Assembly (NCBI RefSeq): GCF_000411295.1
Contig: NZ_KE150421.1
Span: 559,324-623,323 of the forward strand
DNA from: Paenisporosarcina sp. HGH0030
GTDB lineage: Bacteria; Bacillota; Bacilli; Bacillales_A; Planococcaceae
Length of the DNA: 64,000 nucleotides
Reading direction: 5' to 3'
The translations under genes and the position numbers were made by a program. This document shows positions 18,971 to 27,091 of this stretch, in pieces; within the stretch, counting starts at the first letter, position 1; every line of letters starts with the position of its first letter. The notes beneath the pieces are model-generated. The model saw only the letters and a list, made by a program, of their open reading frames with translations, was not told the DNA's origin and made no database searches.

Positions 18971-19367
18971 TCTTGTTCGAGATAACCGGCTTAATCCTCT
19001 GATATACACTGGGTTTTGGCGGTTTTTTATTGTGACATATTGGAATGGTAAGAAGGATTAACGCAAAAAAGCATCCATCCAATGCAGCAGGTTAGAAGAG
19101 GGATTGATCTGTTTTCGAACGAGTTACTGGAGAACCAGATTAAACGATTTAGAAACTAGTGAACATATATTAAGCGATAATCAATTGTGAATCATCGCTT
19201 TATTACACACAATTGTATAATGACATGTTTATGATCCACCTAGTGTAATGTTCAGAAAAGGACGAGTTTTGTTACATATCCGATTATTTCAATATTTTAT
19301 ATCTAAATAATTTAATGGGTTAATTGGATATTTATGTTAAAATAAATTGGAGAATGTGAAGGCTTTC
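18971..19367. other. Gene-free stretch between recombinase relic and cassette site
   Basis: No convincing gene in about 400 bp. A hairpin, AAGCGATAATCA / TGAATCATCGCTT (about 19172-19199, T-rich end), could be a terminator. The rest is AT-rich with no recognised feature. Confidence 0.4.
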
Positions 19368-19400
19368 ACTTAAACTAACGGAGCAGGTTAGTTTAACAAG
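19368..19400 (+). repeat. Cassette site, B half only
   Basis: CACTTAAACTAAC-GGAGCAG-GTTAGTTTAACAAG. It opens the main cassette block after the methionine genes. Confidence 0.8.
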
Positions 19401-19448
19401 AATGCAAAAATGAATTAATTGTAAAGCGGTTAAATTGGGGAGTGAAAC

Positions 19449-19676
19449 ATGAATATAATCCTTTGGCTTGTAAATGCTGTTATGTTATTTGGTGTTTGGT
19501 TGTTTGCTTCTGTCTTTCTGTCGACAGGGGATGAATGGTGGTCCTTATACACTTTTAATATGGAGGAAATATCTCCTTTCAATCTAGAAATATCTTGGCT
19601 AAATGTCTTTATATTTGGATTCATTTCTTTGGTAATTTCTTTCTTCCTTGTAAAGATAACTTCAGTAAAAAAATAA
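19449..19676 (+). CDS. Small two-helix membrane protein, cassette gene
   Basis: 75 residues, ATG after GGGGAGTG. Two helices (residues 3-25 and 48-70) flank an acidic, tryptophan-containing loop (STGDEWWSLYTFNMEE). No family recognised. Confidence 0.6.
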   Translation: MNIILWLVNAVMLFGVWLFASVFLSTGDEWWSLYTFNMEEISPFNLEISWLNVFIFGFISLVISFFLVKITSVKK

Positions 19677-19686
19677 CAACTTAGTT

Positions 19687-19780
19687 CTTCTTCAACTAAC
19701 GGGTGCTTTAGTTAAAGATCATGGGTTGTTTAGGCGGCTTTTTTTCTTACTGAACTAAAGGGGCAGTTTAGTTGAACAAG
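19687..19780 (+). repeat. Cassette site, A+B
   Basis: A with left arm CTTCTTC but right arm AAAGATC (chimeric), a terminator-like hairpin with T-run (about 19724-19747), and B with left arm CTTACTG and right arm GAACAAG (chimeric). Confidence 0.85.
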
Positions 19781-19827
19781 GAATGGTGTTAAAATAATTA
19801 CAAATTGATTGGTACGGAGGAGAATAA

Positions 19828-20286
19828 ATGTCGATAAATAAAGCACTAGAAATTATAGAAGCTAATCAAGAAGAAGCTGATTTTATAGGTGAAATCGATG
19901 AACAGACAATTATTGATGCAGAAAATAAATTAATGGTGAAATTTCCTAAAAGTTATAGGGCGTTTTTAAAGAAATATGGTTTGGGAGATATTTTTGGACA
20001 AGAAATTTATGGTCTAGGAACTGATGAAACAGGAATCCCGAATATGATTTGGATTACCAAAGAATTAAGGGAAACAGAAGATTTGCCTAATAATCTAATT
20101 TGCTTTTATTTCGCTGATGATGGCGAGTATTTCTGCCTAGATTGTTCAAAAGTGCTGAGTAATAATGATGACAATGCACCTGTTGTTTCATTTATTGGTG
20201 GGCTTCCGATAAAGGAACAATCTTTTGAAATGATTGCAGAGAACTTTGGAGATTTTTTATCAGAGTTATTAAATAATTCTCTATAG
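19828..20286 (+). CDS. SMI1/KNR4 (SUKH) family protein, cassette gene
   Basis: 152 residues, ATG after CGGAGGAG. The SUKH fold is indicated by ENKLMVKFPKSYRAFLKKYGLGDI at residues 30-55, the family's hallmark KLGxxLPxxYxxFLxxxNGG region. A later YFADDGEYFCLD matches the conserved C-terminal strand. In bacteria many SUKH proteins are immunity proteins against toxins of contact-dependent or secreted polymorphic systems. No toxin is adjacent, so this would be an orphan immunity gene. Confidence 0.8.
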   Translation: MSINKALEIIEANQEEADFIGEIDEQTIIDAENKLMVKFPKSYRAFLKKYGLGDIFGQEIYGLGTDETGIPNMIWITKELRETEDLPNNLICFYFADDGEYFCLDCSKVLSNNDDNAPVVSFIGGLPIKEQSFEMIAENFGDFLSELLNNSL

Positions 20287-20313
20287 GATTAACTGCTGAG
20301 GACTATATAGCTT

Positions 20314-20450
20314 AATTCAAAAGTGCTTTGCTTTAACAGGGAAGCAAGGTTTTCCTTCTTCAACTAACGGGTGCTTTAGTTGAAGATCCTCGGGCTGCTT
20401 AGGTGGCTCTTTTTTCTTGTTCAACTAAAGGGGCAGGTTAGTACAATAAG
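20314..20450 (+). repeat. Cassette site with duplicated A region, then A+B
   Basis: An extra degenerate A remnant with hairpin TGCTTTGCTT...GAAGCAAGG (20323-20350) is followed by a full A half-site, terminator GGGCTGCTTAGGTGGCTC with T-run, and B. B has left arm CTTGTTC and right arm CAATAAG, which do not match. Confidence 0.8.
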
Positions 20451-20565
20451 TACCGACTTGAAATATTATTTTGCATCTATTGAAGAAAGGGATTTACTAC
20501 ATTTCTTGATTGTGCAAAGAGATGAAATGCTAAGGTTTGATTTTGAACGTAATATAATTGAGTAA
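20449..20565 (+). pseudogene. 3' fragment of an unknown cassette gene
   Basis: The frame is open directly from the B half-site through YYFASIEERDLLHFLIVQRD to a stop at 20563-20565. It has no ribosome binding site or proper start. It looks like the last 37 codons of a gene whose 5' part was lost at the site. Confidence 0.45.
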
Positions 20566-20580
20566 GCAGGTAGAAATTTT

Positions 20581-20830
20581 AGAGACCGTAAATAGTAATG
20601 AGACTTTGTAGCAAAGTTGGTAAACCCACCAACATCTCAGTGCTGCCACAAACACTCCGCTCATGTGAAGTGTATAATATTGATGGTACGAAAAGAGATG
20701 TGACAGTACCACTCAAGGAAGTTGAAAGATAGGCAGACGAGTCACGTTGAATGCTGCGTGAGGATTGAAAGGCTGAAAGATTGATGAATAAAGGGATGCA
20801 GGCGACTCGCAAAGCTAATAATTTAGATCT
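20581..20830. other. Unexplained stretch with successive hairpins
   Basis: About 250 bp of higher GC than the surroundings, without a coding frame. It has three short stems in a row: GTTGG/CCAAC (20616-20633), ACACT/AGTGT (20652-20673) and GGTAC/GTACC (20685-20710). It could be a degraded structured RNA or intron relic; I recognise no family. Confidence 0.35.
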
Positions 20831-20893
20831 TTGAGAAGATAAAAAAGATATTTATAAAATATTGAGGTTTAATAAAAGGTGAGGGTTCAAGTT

Positions 20894-21859
20894 ATGCCGA
20901 AAAACGATAATATGCTGGCCATTCTATGGATGCTGAATTCGGGCGTAAAAATAACTGCAAAACAGATATCAGAAAAGTTAGAAATAAATATACGAACAGT
21001 TTATCGGTATATTGATGCACTATGTGCCAGTGGAGTGCCTATAATATCCGATACAGGTCATAATGGCGGGTATAGCTTGCTGAATCATTTTGTCAGAGCA
21101 CCTCTGCTATTTGATATTGAAGAAAAAAAGGCACTTCTTCATGCTGCTGTTTTTGCAAAAGAAGCCGGATACCCTTTGACTGAGGCATTAGGCAATGCGA
21201 CATCAAAATTGAAAATGTATTCGAATCAGGAGCAGGAAAGTATACTTAGCCGTCATTTAGCCGGATTTGAAGTTATAAACCGCATGGGAGACCCTTCTGT
21301 TCAGCCGGTATTAGCGGAATTGGAGCAGGCTGTAGCAAACGAATTCTCTGTAGAAATTGATTATCGCACAAGCCATGAAGAACAATCCATGAATAGGGTG
21401 ATAGACCCCTATGGAATGGTTTACTGGAACAATAAATGGTATACTGTTGCATTTTGCCACCTAAGGAATGAAATGCGCAGCTTTCGGGCAGACCGGATTC
21501 TACAAATCAAGCGTACTCAAAAAATATTTAAGCGTTCCGAAGCTTTTTCAGCCCGTGAATTTTTTATGCAAAATCTGTTACCTGATTTAGCGGGCAAGGA
21601 TGGGTTAATTTCTTTAATTATCGGAGGCAGGTCAGAGGCATTGGATGACTTATGCCTGCATTGGTTTTTGGGGCATCATCTGAAAGAGCGGACATCAAAT
21701 CAAGCAATCTTTTTACTTGAGGAAAAATCAATTCATACATATGTCCCTTATTTTCTCCTATCATACGGGAAATCCATTCAAGTAATCGAACCACAGAGTT
21801 TGAAAGAAAAACTTGTTGCTGTTGTGTCGGAGTTAATGGAATATTATCAAATAAAATAA
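20894..21859 (+). CDS. WYL-domain transcriptional regulator (DeoR-type HTH)
   Basis: About 321 residues from ATG 20894 (GTGAGGG 8 nt upstream); a GTG 15 nt earlier is less likely. An N-terminal winged helix (ISEKLEINIRTVYRYIDALC) recognises DNA. The middle holds a WYL domain (VIDPYGMVYWNNKWYTVAFC ... RSFRADRI), which senses ligands, often nucleotides or nucleic acids. It is followed by a PfpI-type protein and a VOC-type protein, which it may control. A strong terminator lies directly after it, so they need their own promoter. Confidence 0.85.
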   Translation: MPKNDNMLAILWMLNSGVKITAKQISEKLEINIRTVYRYIDALCASGVPIISDTGHNGGYSLLNHFVRAPLLFDIEEKKALLHAAVFAKEAGYPLTEALGNATSKLKMYSNQEQESILSRHLAGFEVINRMGDPSVQPVLAELEQAVANEFSVEIDYRTSHEEQSMNRVIDPYGMVYWNNKWYTVAFCHLRNEMRSFRADRILQIKRTQKIFKRSEAFSAREFFMQNLLPDLAGKDGLISLIIGGRSEALDDLCLHWFLGHHLKERTSNQAIFLLEEKSIHTYVPYFLLSYGKSIQVIEPQSLKEKLVAVVSELMEYYQIK

Positions 21860-21895
21860 CTTCACTGACAGCAGATGTCAGTGAAGTTATTTTAT
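21859..21895 (+). terminator. Terminator after the WYL regulator
   Basis: AACTTCACTGACA pairs with TGTCAGTGAAGTT, followed by ATTTTATT. Confidence 0.85.
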
Positions 21896-21969
21896 TATGA
21901 TGATAATCATTGATTACTGATGGATGGTTGGTATCACTTGATGAATTGTAAAATAAGGAGAACTTGTAA

Positions 21970-22596
21970 ATGAATAATACGGTATATCTTTATGTGTTTG
22001 ACACAATGGCAGACTGGGAAATAGGTTACTTAACTGCCGAACTGAACTCGGGAAGATATTATAAAAAAGGGTTGGCCCCATCAAAAATAGTTACCGTGGG
22101 AATTGAAAAGACTCCTGTAACTACAATGGGGGGATTGAAAATACTGCCTGACATCAAACTGGATGAGTGCAGCATTGAATGCACAGATACATTGATTTTA
22201 CCCGGTGGAGATACATGGACAGAAACAATTCACCAACCCATCTTAAAAATAGTTGAGAGGTGTTTAAAGGAAGGTATATTGGTTGCAGCGATTTGTGGTG
22301 CTACAATGGGGCTTGCCCAGACAGGATTGCTGAATTCACGTTGGCATACAAGTAATGATCTGGAATACCTTAAAATGATCTGTCCCACTTACACGGGCGA
22401 AAAGTATTACAAAATGGAGTCTGCTGTAACTGATGGAAAACTGATCACTGCATCCGGAATAGCTCCGTTGGAATTTTCTGTACAAGTCTTGAAAGCTCTG
22501 GGTGTGTTTTCTTCAAAAACATTAGATGCCTGGTACAGTCTTAATAAGACTCATGAATCCAAATATTTCTATGAGTTGATGAATTCAATCCAATGA
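21970..22596 (+). CDS. DJ-1/PfpI family protein (type 1 glutamine amidotransferase-like)
   Basis: 208 residues, ATG after ATAAGGAG. The flavodoxin-like DJ-1/PfpI fold shows the nucleophile elbow AAICGATMGLA (Cys near residue 108) and a conserved acidic site near the N-terminus (ADWEIGYLTAEL). The family includes amidases, glyoxalases and stress proteins; the reaction here cannot be read. A paralogue with the same elbow (AICDAT) is at 46498-47103, again next to an HTH gene. Confidence 0.8.
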   Translation: MNNTVYLYVFDTMADWEIGYLTAELNSGRYYKKGLAPSKIVTVGIEKTPVTTMGGLKILPDIKLDECSIECTDTLILPGGDTWTETIHQPILKIVERCLKEGILVAAICGATMGLAQTGLLNSRWHTSNDLEYLKMICPTYTGEKYYKMESAVTDGKLITASGIAPLEFSVQVLKALGVFSSKTLDAWYSLNKTHESKYFYELMNSIQ

Positions 22597-22647
22597 AGGT
22601 ATAAGCATAAAATTGATATATTATGATCATTTAAAGGAGGAGTAAAA

Positions 22648-23172
22648 ATGACTGAAAGCAAAAAATATATGGCAGTGTCAGGTAAATATACAAAGAATGG
22701 AACACCCAACGGCTTTACATCTATTACCCCATTTATAACAGTGAAGAATCCTTCTGAAGCAATAGAGTTCTATAAAATTGTTTTCAATGCAAGGGTAAAG
22801 GATATTACTGAATATCCAGATGGAAATGGCAATAAAATAATTGTTCATGCGGAATTAGATTTTGGAAATGGTTTTTTGCAGCTGGGAACAGCGAATCCGG
22901 CATATAAATTGGCCTTGCCGCCAGATGAAGACAATGCGTGTTATTCTTTAGGAATTTACGTAATTAATGTTGATCAGGTATTTGAAAACGCGGTAGCAAG
23001 AGGAGCAAAAGTAAGGGAACCGGTTGCAAGCTTTGTTTCAGGTGATCGATTCGGAAGTATATTGGATCCTTTTGGAGTAAGATGGTCTATTATGACTAGG
23101 ATTGAAGATTTGTCAGAAGAAGAAAGTAGTCGGAGGGTTGCTGAATGGGCCAAAAGCTTTAGTGGAGAATAA
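22648..23172 (+). CDS. VOC family protein (glyoxalase/PhnB-like)
   Basis: 174 residues, ATG after AAAGGAGGAG. The VOC fold is shown by SITPFITVKNPSEAIEFYK at residues 26-46 and DPFGVRWSIM near 145, typical of the PhnB/bleomycin-resistance-like branch. The N-terminal 20 residues are an unusual extension. It probably sits in one unit with the preceding PfpI gene (51 bp apart). Confidence 0.8.
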   Translation: MTESKKYMAVSGKYTKNGTPNGFTSITPFITVKNPSEAIEFYKIVFNARVKDITEYPDGNGNKIIVHAELDFGNGFLQLGTANPAYKLALPPDEDNACYSLGIYVINVDQVFENAVARGAKVREPVASFVSGDRFGSILDPFGVRWSIMTRIEDLSEEESSRRVAEWAKSFSGE

Positions 23173-23332
23173 ATGCAATAACCGCTTTATAAAAAGTGTT
23201 AAAAGTGACAATTTGCCGAAATGATGTAATAGAAATGCTGGTGCCAAATAGTTGGCGAAAATAGAAACTTCAAAATTTTGAGGGTATCATTCCTATACTC
23301 CATCGCTAAACTAAGGAAGATTGTGAAATGTT

Positions 23333-23480
23333 TCACCTAAACTAACGGGTGCTTTAGTTAAAGATCAATGGGCTGCTTATGCAGCTCTTTTTTTCATGAG
23401 CGATAGATATAGATGATATGATTAAATCAAATAATCATGCAGGTAGAGTAAGAGTATTGAACTACCGCGTACAGTTGAAA
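23333..23480 (+). repeat. Cassette site, A plus distant degenerate B
   Basis: A with matching arms CCTAAAC/GTTAAAG, then terminator GGGCTGCTTATGCAGCTC with a T-run (23370-23393). A degenerate B (ATTGAACTACC...CAGTTGAA) lies about 60 bp further on. Confidence 0.7.
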
Positions 23481-23506
23481 ATACATACATCGATGGAGGA
23501 TTTATT

Positions 23507-23716
23507 GTGGAAGCTGAAGTATATATAAAAGATACTCCAATGTTACTTTTGTTTGGACTCATTTTCCTAGTTATATTTGGCATATGGTTAATGAAAAGAG
23601 TAAGTTCGTATGATTTTAAAAATGAAAGCACATTTTATTTTTTATGGAACAATTACGATCTAATAGGTGGCATACTTGTCGGATTAGGATTATTAATTGC
23701 CGTCATTATTTTTTAG
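23507..23716 (+). CDS. Small two-helix membrane protein, cassette gene
   Basis: 69 residues, GTG after GGAGG. Two helices lie at residues 11-30 and 49-69, with FKNESTFYFLWNNYD between them. The layout loosely recalls Imm17-type immunity proteins (two helices around an aromatic loop), but I would not assign it. Confidence 0.5.
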   Translation: MEAEVYIKDTPMLLLFGLIFLVIFGIWLMKRVSSYDFKNESTFYFLWNNYDLIGGILVGLGLLIAVIIF

Positions 23717-23746
23717 AGAATATCATTGAGGTGACAATTTCGATTA

Positions 23747-23782
23747 CTTATTCAACTAAACGGGGCAGTTTAGTTGAATAAG
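23747..23782 (+). repeat. Cassette site, B half only, perfect palindrome
   Basis: Fully complementary arms: CTTATTCAACTAAAC on the left pairs with GTTTAGTTGAATAAG on the right. The extra A in the core is compensated on the other side. Confidence 0.85.
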
Positions 23783-23813
23783 AAAAAATATTTTCCGAGG
23801 GGGCTTGATGATA

Positions 23814-24104
23814 ATGAAAAAGATAAAGAAGAGGCATATGATTAGTGCCTTACTTGTTCTTATTTTTATTTTATCTATGGCGACAAACCCAACAAAACAG
23901 GAATACCTTCAGTTTATTGGTTTGGAAGAAATACCGGAAAGTATTCATATTTAAGTTGAAAGAGTCAACTTTTTTATGTTTTCAACCTACACTCCAATTG
24001 TAGCTCACGAATCTGGGATTACTCATCTTGGTATATTTGGACACTTCTATCAGATTTCAGATGGTCAGTTTGATTATCCGTGGTGGTTGGAGTTCTTCAA
24101 CTAA
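23814..24104 (+). pseudogene. DUF4359-like exported protein with in-frame stop
   Basis: A frame of about 97 codons from ATG 23814 (or 23808), ribosome binding site GAGGGGG, is interrupted by TAA at 23952-23954. It continues in frame. Before the stop it reads a signal-anchor and NPTKQEYLQFIG; after it, VNFFMFSTYTPIVA and LGIFGHFYQIS. This is the DUF4359 pattern. The final stop (24102-24104) is the TAA of the next site's AACTAAC. Confidence 0.65.
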
Positions 24105-24166
24105 CGAGTGCGTTTCTAAATAAGTGGAGACATTTTTTACTAAAGTAGCAGGATAGTAAAAGAAGG
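24093..24166 (+). repeat. Cassette site, A+B with alternative B arms
   Basis: The A half-site is partly degenerate. The B half-site is TTTTACTAA-AGTAGCAG-GATAGTAAAA: both arms changed together (ACT/AGT, TTTT/AAAA), so pairing is kept. Confidence 0.75.
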
Positions 24167-24214
24167 TAAACCCAAAGAAATTAGAGAATAAAGTAATCAT
24201 AGGGGGTGTTTGGT

Positions 24215-24427
24215 TTGAATAATAGACAAGAAACTCCAAAAGAAAAAAGAGAAAGATTAAGACAAAAAGAACTGATAAAAAGTCCTGGCGGTGCATTGAG
24301 AGATGGATTTAGTCGAGGTGAAAATGAAAATTTAACTGATTTAACAGGTGGTATGGGTTGGAAAGGAACAGGAATACTAATTGTTGTTTTAATAGTTGGA
24401 TATGTTTTATATAAACTGTTTTTTTAA
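24215..24427 (+). CDS. DUF6366 family protein, cassette gene
   Basis: About 70 residues from TTG 24215 (AGGGGGTG upstream; a GTG at 24206 is too close to it). The hydrophilic N-terminus TPKEKRERLRQKEL is followed by GMGWKGTGILIVV and one C-terminal helix, which I recall as the DUF6366 pattern. Function unknown. Confidence 0.65.
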   Translation: MNNRQETPKEKRERLRQKELIKSPGGALRDGFSRGENENLTDLTGGMGWKGTGILIVVLIVGYVLYKLFF

Positions 24428-24440
24428 AGATTTTATTTAA

Positions 24441-24486
24441 CCTTCTTTAACTAACGAGTGCTGCTTTAGTTAAGATCATCGGGCTG
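24441..24486 (+). repeat. Cassette site, A half only
   Basis: CTTCTTTAACTAAC-GAGTGCTGC-TTTAGTTAAG, a core lengthened by three bases. The inner segment ATCATCGGGCTGA then runs straight into the next coding frame; terminator and B half are missing. Confidence 0.7.
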
Positions 24487-24487
24487 A

Positions 24488-24997
24488 TTGTCATGGTTAT
24501 TTCCAATTATGTTTATCCTTCATGATTTTGAAGAAATTATTATGGCTGAAGGGTGGATGAAGAGAAATTCAACTAGGATATATGACATATTGCCGGAAAG
24601 AATTGCGGATAGAGTCATTAAACAATTTTCTATGTCAACAGCCCAGTTTGCAGTTGCCGTATTAGTTATATTTCTATTCGTAAGTAGTTCAACCGTTATG
24701 GCAAATCAATATGTGATTCAAGGATTACTTGGTAATATTTATACTTTTACCATTATTACATTGGCTTTTTTTCTACACGCTTTTACTCATATAGGTCAAT
24801 CTATCATTCTTCATTCCGTTACGCCTGGTGCATTTACTTCGTTGATTGTCATCATTCCATACAGTTCAGTTTTATATCGTTCATTATTAGTGAATGAAGT
24901 AATTACATGGGAAATTATTTTTCTATGCTTACCTTTTTGTCTCTTAATTATCCCAGTTGCTTTGCTTGCTCATTGGATTGGAAAAAAAGTAGGATAG
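24488..24997 (+). CDS. HXXEE domain membrane protein, cassette gene lacking a ribosome binding site
   Basis: 169 residues if TTG 24488 is used. The HXXEE family pattern is clear: FILHDFEEIIMAEGW at residues 10-24, FFLHAFTHIGQSI near 95, and five or six helices. The frame begins abruptly at the inner part of an A half-site. There is no ribosome binding site, so the original leader seems to have been lost by recombination and the gene may be silent. The protein part looks nearly full length. Confidence 0.7.
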   Translation: MSWLFPIMFILHDFEEIIMAEGWMKRNSTRIYDILPERIADRVIKQFSMSTAQFAVAVLVIFLFVSSSTVMANQYVIQGLLGNIYTFTIITLAFFLHAFTHIGQSIILHSVTPGAFTSLIVIIPYSSVLYRSLLVNEVITWEIIFLCLPFCLLIIPVALLAHWIGKKVG

Positions 24998-25012
24998 AAA
25001 TCTAATATGCTA

Positions 25013-25102
25013 ATTTTACTAACGGGTGCTTTAGTTGAAGATCATTGAGTTGCTTTGCAGCCCTTTTCTTATTGAACTAACGGGGCAGGATAGTTGAACA
25101 AG
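25013..25102 (+). repeat. Cassette site, A+B, chimeric B arms
   Basis: A with right arm GAAGATC, a weak hairpin (GTTGCTTTGCAGC) with T-run, and B with left arm CTTATTG but right arm GAACAAG. Confidence 0.85.
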
Positions 25103-25134
25103 GAATACCTATAGAATTGTTCTTTGAATAATAT

Positions 25135-25174
25135 AAAAAGCTGATTTCTATTGTTTAAAGAAATCAGCTTTTTA
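25135..25174. terminator. Bidirectional terminator
   Basis: AAAAAGCTGATTTCT pairs with AGAAATCAGCTTTTT. It separates the plus-strand cassettes from the minus-strand pair that follows. Confidence 0.85.
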
Positions 25175-25241
25175 GGTTTACTAGATGTGATAAGAAGACC
25201 TTGGTTAAATACTTCTTGATCACCATATACAATCTAAGATT

Positions 25242-25490
25242 TTATTCTACTTCCTTTAGCATTTTCTCGATAACTACTAATCGATCATTTAAATCGTTCA
25301 CACTTTTTTGCAATAATACTGTATTTTCACGTTCAAGCAACAGCTTATTATTTGCCCTTTGTTCGTACCTTTTAAAAAGTTTGTTAATTATAAATAAAGT
25401 TATTAATCCAATTACTAAAATCGGTAATAAACCTATAATAAAACTCAAAATTACACTGTGTTGTATAAAAATGCTCATTATTTCATTCAT
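25242..25490 (-). CDS. Membrane-anchored coiled-coil protein
   Basis: 82 residues, ATG after AAAGGGG. One N-terminal helix (about 12-36) is followed by a basic then heptad-like segment (LLQKSVNDLNDRLVVIEKML), suggesting an anchored coiled coil. It lies 20 bp downstream of an ArsR-type gene and is probably cotranscribed with it. Possibly a membrane partner of the regulator; no family recognised. Confidence 0.6.
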   Translation of the reverse strand: MNEIMSIFIQHSVILSFIIGLLPILVIGLITLFIINKLFKRYEQRANNKLLLERENTVLLQKSVNDLNDRLVVIEKMLKEVE

Positions 25491-25509
25491 CCAAACAATC
25501 CCCTTTGTA

Positions 25510-25830
25510 TTAATTCTTCTTTTTCATAGTTAAGGTAGAAGCTAATTTAAAAATTAATTCTTCATTGATTTCGTAATTAAATGAATTAAGCATATAGTAT
25601 TTGGCTGCTTTACCACTTTCTAAAATTTCCATATCACTTGAAACAAGATTTGCCTCCTCTAATTTTTGTAAATGTAGGTATAGTAACGGTCTACTCATAT
25701 TTAATTCTCGTGCAAGTTGGCTAACATACTGTTTTCCTTCCGATAATACAGCAATAATTTTTAGCCTTTGTGGGTTCGATAAAGCCTCAAAAAATTTAAG
25801 TAATTGGTCTCCTGAATTAAAATATATCAT
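25510..25830 (-). CDS. ArsR-type winged-helix regulator
   Basis: 106 residues. LLKFFEALSNPQRLKIIAVL and the recognition helix region SQLARELNMSRPLLYLHLQKL are typical of ArsR/HTH_20 regulators. No metal-binding cysteines are present, so it is not a classic metal sensor. It forms a divergent minus-strand two-gene unit inside the cassette array. Confidence 0.8.
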   Translation of the reverse strand: MIYFNSGDQLLKFFEALSNPQRLKIIAVLSEGKQYVSQLARELNMSRPLLYLHLQKLEEANLVSSDMEILESGKAAKYYMLNSFNYEINEELIFKLASTLTMKKKN

Positions 25831-25940
25831 ATGTAAGTATTTTATTACAGGTTGTTATTAAATGCAATATAAATTATGGAAATAATCTAAGTTCCTCTAA
25901 TTGTCGTGTGGGCAGTTTACTGGATAATTAAGAAAGAGTT

Positions 25941-25976
25941 GTTGTTCAACTAACGGGTGCTTTAGTTGAATAACCA
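25941..25976 (+). repeat. Cassette site, A half only (left end of duplicated unit)
   Basis: GTTGTTCAACTAAC-GGGTGC-TTTAGTTGAATAACC. From AACTAAC (25948) onward it matches the site at 45787; the preceding arm differs (GTTGTTC here, TTATTG there). Confidence 0.85.
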
Positions 25977-26009
25977 GCTGCCTCATTTTCAGAATAGGGG
26001 GTTTAATGT

Positions 26010-26441
26010 TTGACTAGTAAATCACGCAAAATCTTAGGTGTTATATTAATTGTTTTGGCAATGATTCCGATTAGTAATGCGGTTAAATATTTCACATCTC
26101 CTCCCATATTAGTCGGTTATTCTGAAAATAAAGATTGGAAGGTTGAATATGTTTCAACAGGACATTATTGGGAGGCTCAGTTGTTCCCCTTGAAACAGGG
26201 TTTAGGACAACCTGAAAATTTAGTTTTTATCGAAGGCAATCAAAGGAATGAATATCCAGGTAAAGGTTCGAAAAATGAAGAACCCAACGATGCAAGATTA
26301 TATTACTACTGCAATACATTAGGAAGCAGTCCGAAAGATAATGTATCTTATAAATTTGAATTCATCTCGAACAATGGACAGAAACAAATGATAAATTTAA
26401 AAAGACAAAAAGAAGAATTTTCAATTTGGAAAATATTTTAG
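26010..26441 (+). CDS. Exported or anchored hypothetical protein, copy 1 of a duplicated cassette
   Basis: 143 residues, TTG start after ATAGGGGG. An N-terminal anchor (ILGVILIVLAMIPISNAV) is followed by an exported domain with no recognised family (DWKVEYVSTGHYWEAQLFP). A second copy at 45849-46280 differs by a single residue (Met-18 to Leu). The whole 559-bp unit including flanking half-sites is duplicated. Confidence 0.7.
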   Translation: MTSKSRKILGVILIVLAMIPISNAVKYFTSPPILVGYSENKDWKVEYVSTGHYWEAQLFPLKQGLGQPENLVFIEGNQRNEYPGKGSKNEEPNDARLYYYCNTLGSSPKDNVSYKFEFISNNGQKQMINLKRQKEEFSIWKIF

Positions 26442-26478
26442 CCTTTAATAGAGGGCATACTGAATCGATATGGTGTTC

Positions 26479-26513
26479 CTTCTTCAACTAACGGGGCAGG
26501 TTAGTTCAATAAG
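26479..26513 (+). repeat. Cassette site, B half only, chimeric (right end of duplicated unit)
   Basis: Left arm CTTCTTC, core with GGGGCAG, right arm CAATAAG: non-complementary arms. The second copy of this unit ends at a site with a different right arm (GAAGAAG). Confidence 0.85.
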
Positions 26514-26539
26514 GTAAACCAAAAGGAGAATGAATTCAA

Positions 26540-26965
26540 ATGAGTTTGACGAATTATTTAGGTTGTAATTTCACGCTTCCAATTAGCGATGAAGAAATCG
26601 AGGACTTAATTATTGTAGGTAATAACTTTTCGAGTAAATATGAGAGAGAAAATGTTCGTAAACACATTACAACTAAACATATTTATGAAGTAGCTACTGC
26701 TGAAAGAATAGGTCTTTCTTTATACAAAGAGGATAAAAAAAATTCACCTCACAATTACCAAAAAAAACAACAATATTTGAAAGCTTTACTTGAAATTCTG
26801 GATAGTCATCTTGAGCAAGGAGACTATTGTGAATTATATACTTGTTGGGTTGGTGAGGAATCAGAGGAAAGAAACAAGGAATTAGACCAAACAATCCAAA
26901 TCAGTATGTTTGATATGGATGACATTGAAGTAGCCGAGAAAACACTACTCACAATAAAAAAGTAA
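26540..26965 (+). CDS. Hypothetical cytoplasmic protein, cassette gene
   Basis: 141 residues, ATG after AAAAGGAG. Soluble and strongly charged, predicted mainly helical, with an acidic C-terminus. No motif or family recognised. Confidence 0.55.
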   Translation: MSLTNYLGCNFTLPISDEEIEDLIIVGNNFSSKYERENVRKHITTKHIYEVATAERIGLSLYKEDKKNSPHNYQKKQQYLKALLEILDSHLEQGDYCELYTCWVGEESEERNKELDQTIQISMFDMDDIEVAEKTLLTIKK

Positions 26966-27061
26966 TTCTTCAACTAACGAGGTGCATTAGTCAAAGATCA
27001 GTGAACAGCTTAGACGGATCTTCTTTCTTATTGAACTAACGGGGCAGGTTAGTTCAATAAG
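26966..27061 (+). repeat. Cassette site, A+B, perfect B palindrome
   Basis: A is degenerate (GAGGTGCATTAGTC). B has left arm CTTATTG and right arm CAATAAG, fully complementary. Confidence 0.85.
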
Positions 27062-27091
27062 TGGTGTATTTAAAGATGAAAAGGTGAGGAA

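Noticed and set aside
19828-20286. Polymorphic toxin locus around the SUKH gene
   Set aside because: No large toxin gene, LXG or RHS protein is adjacent; the neighbours are separate cassettes.
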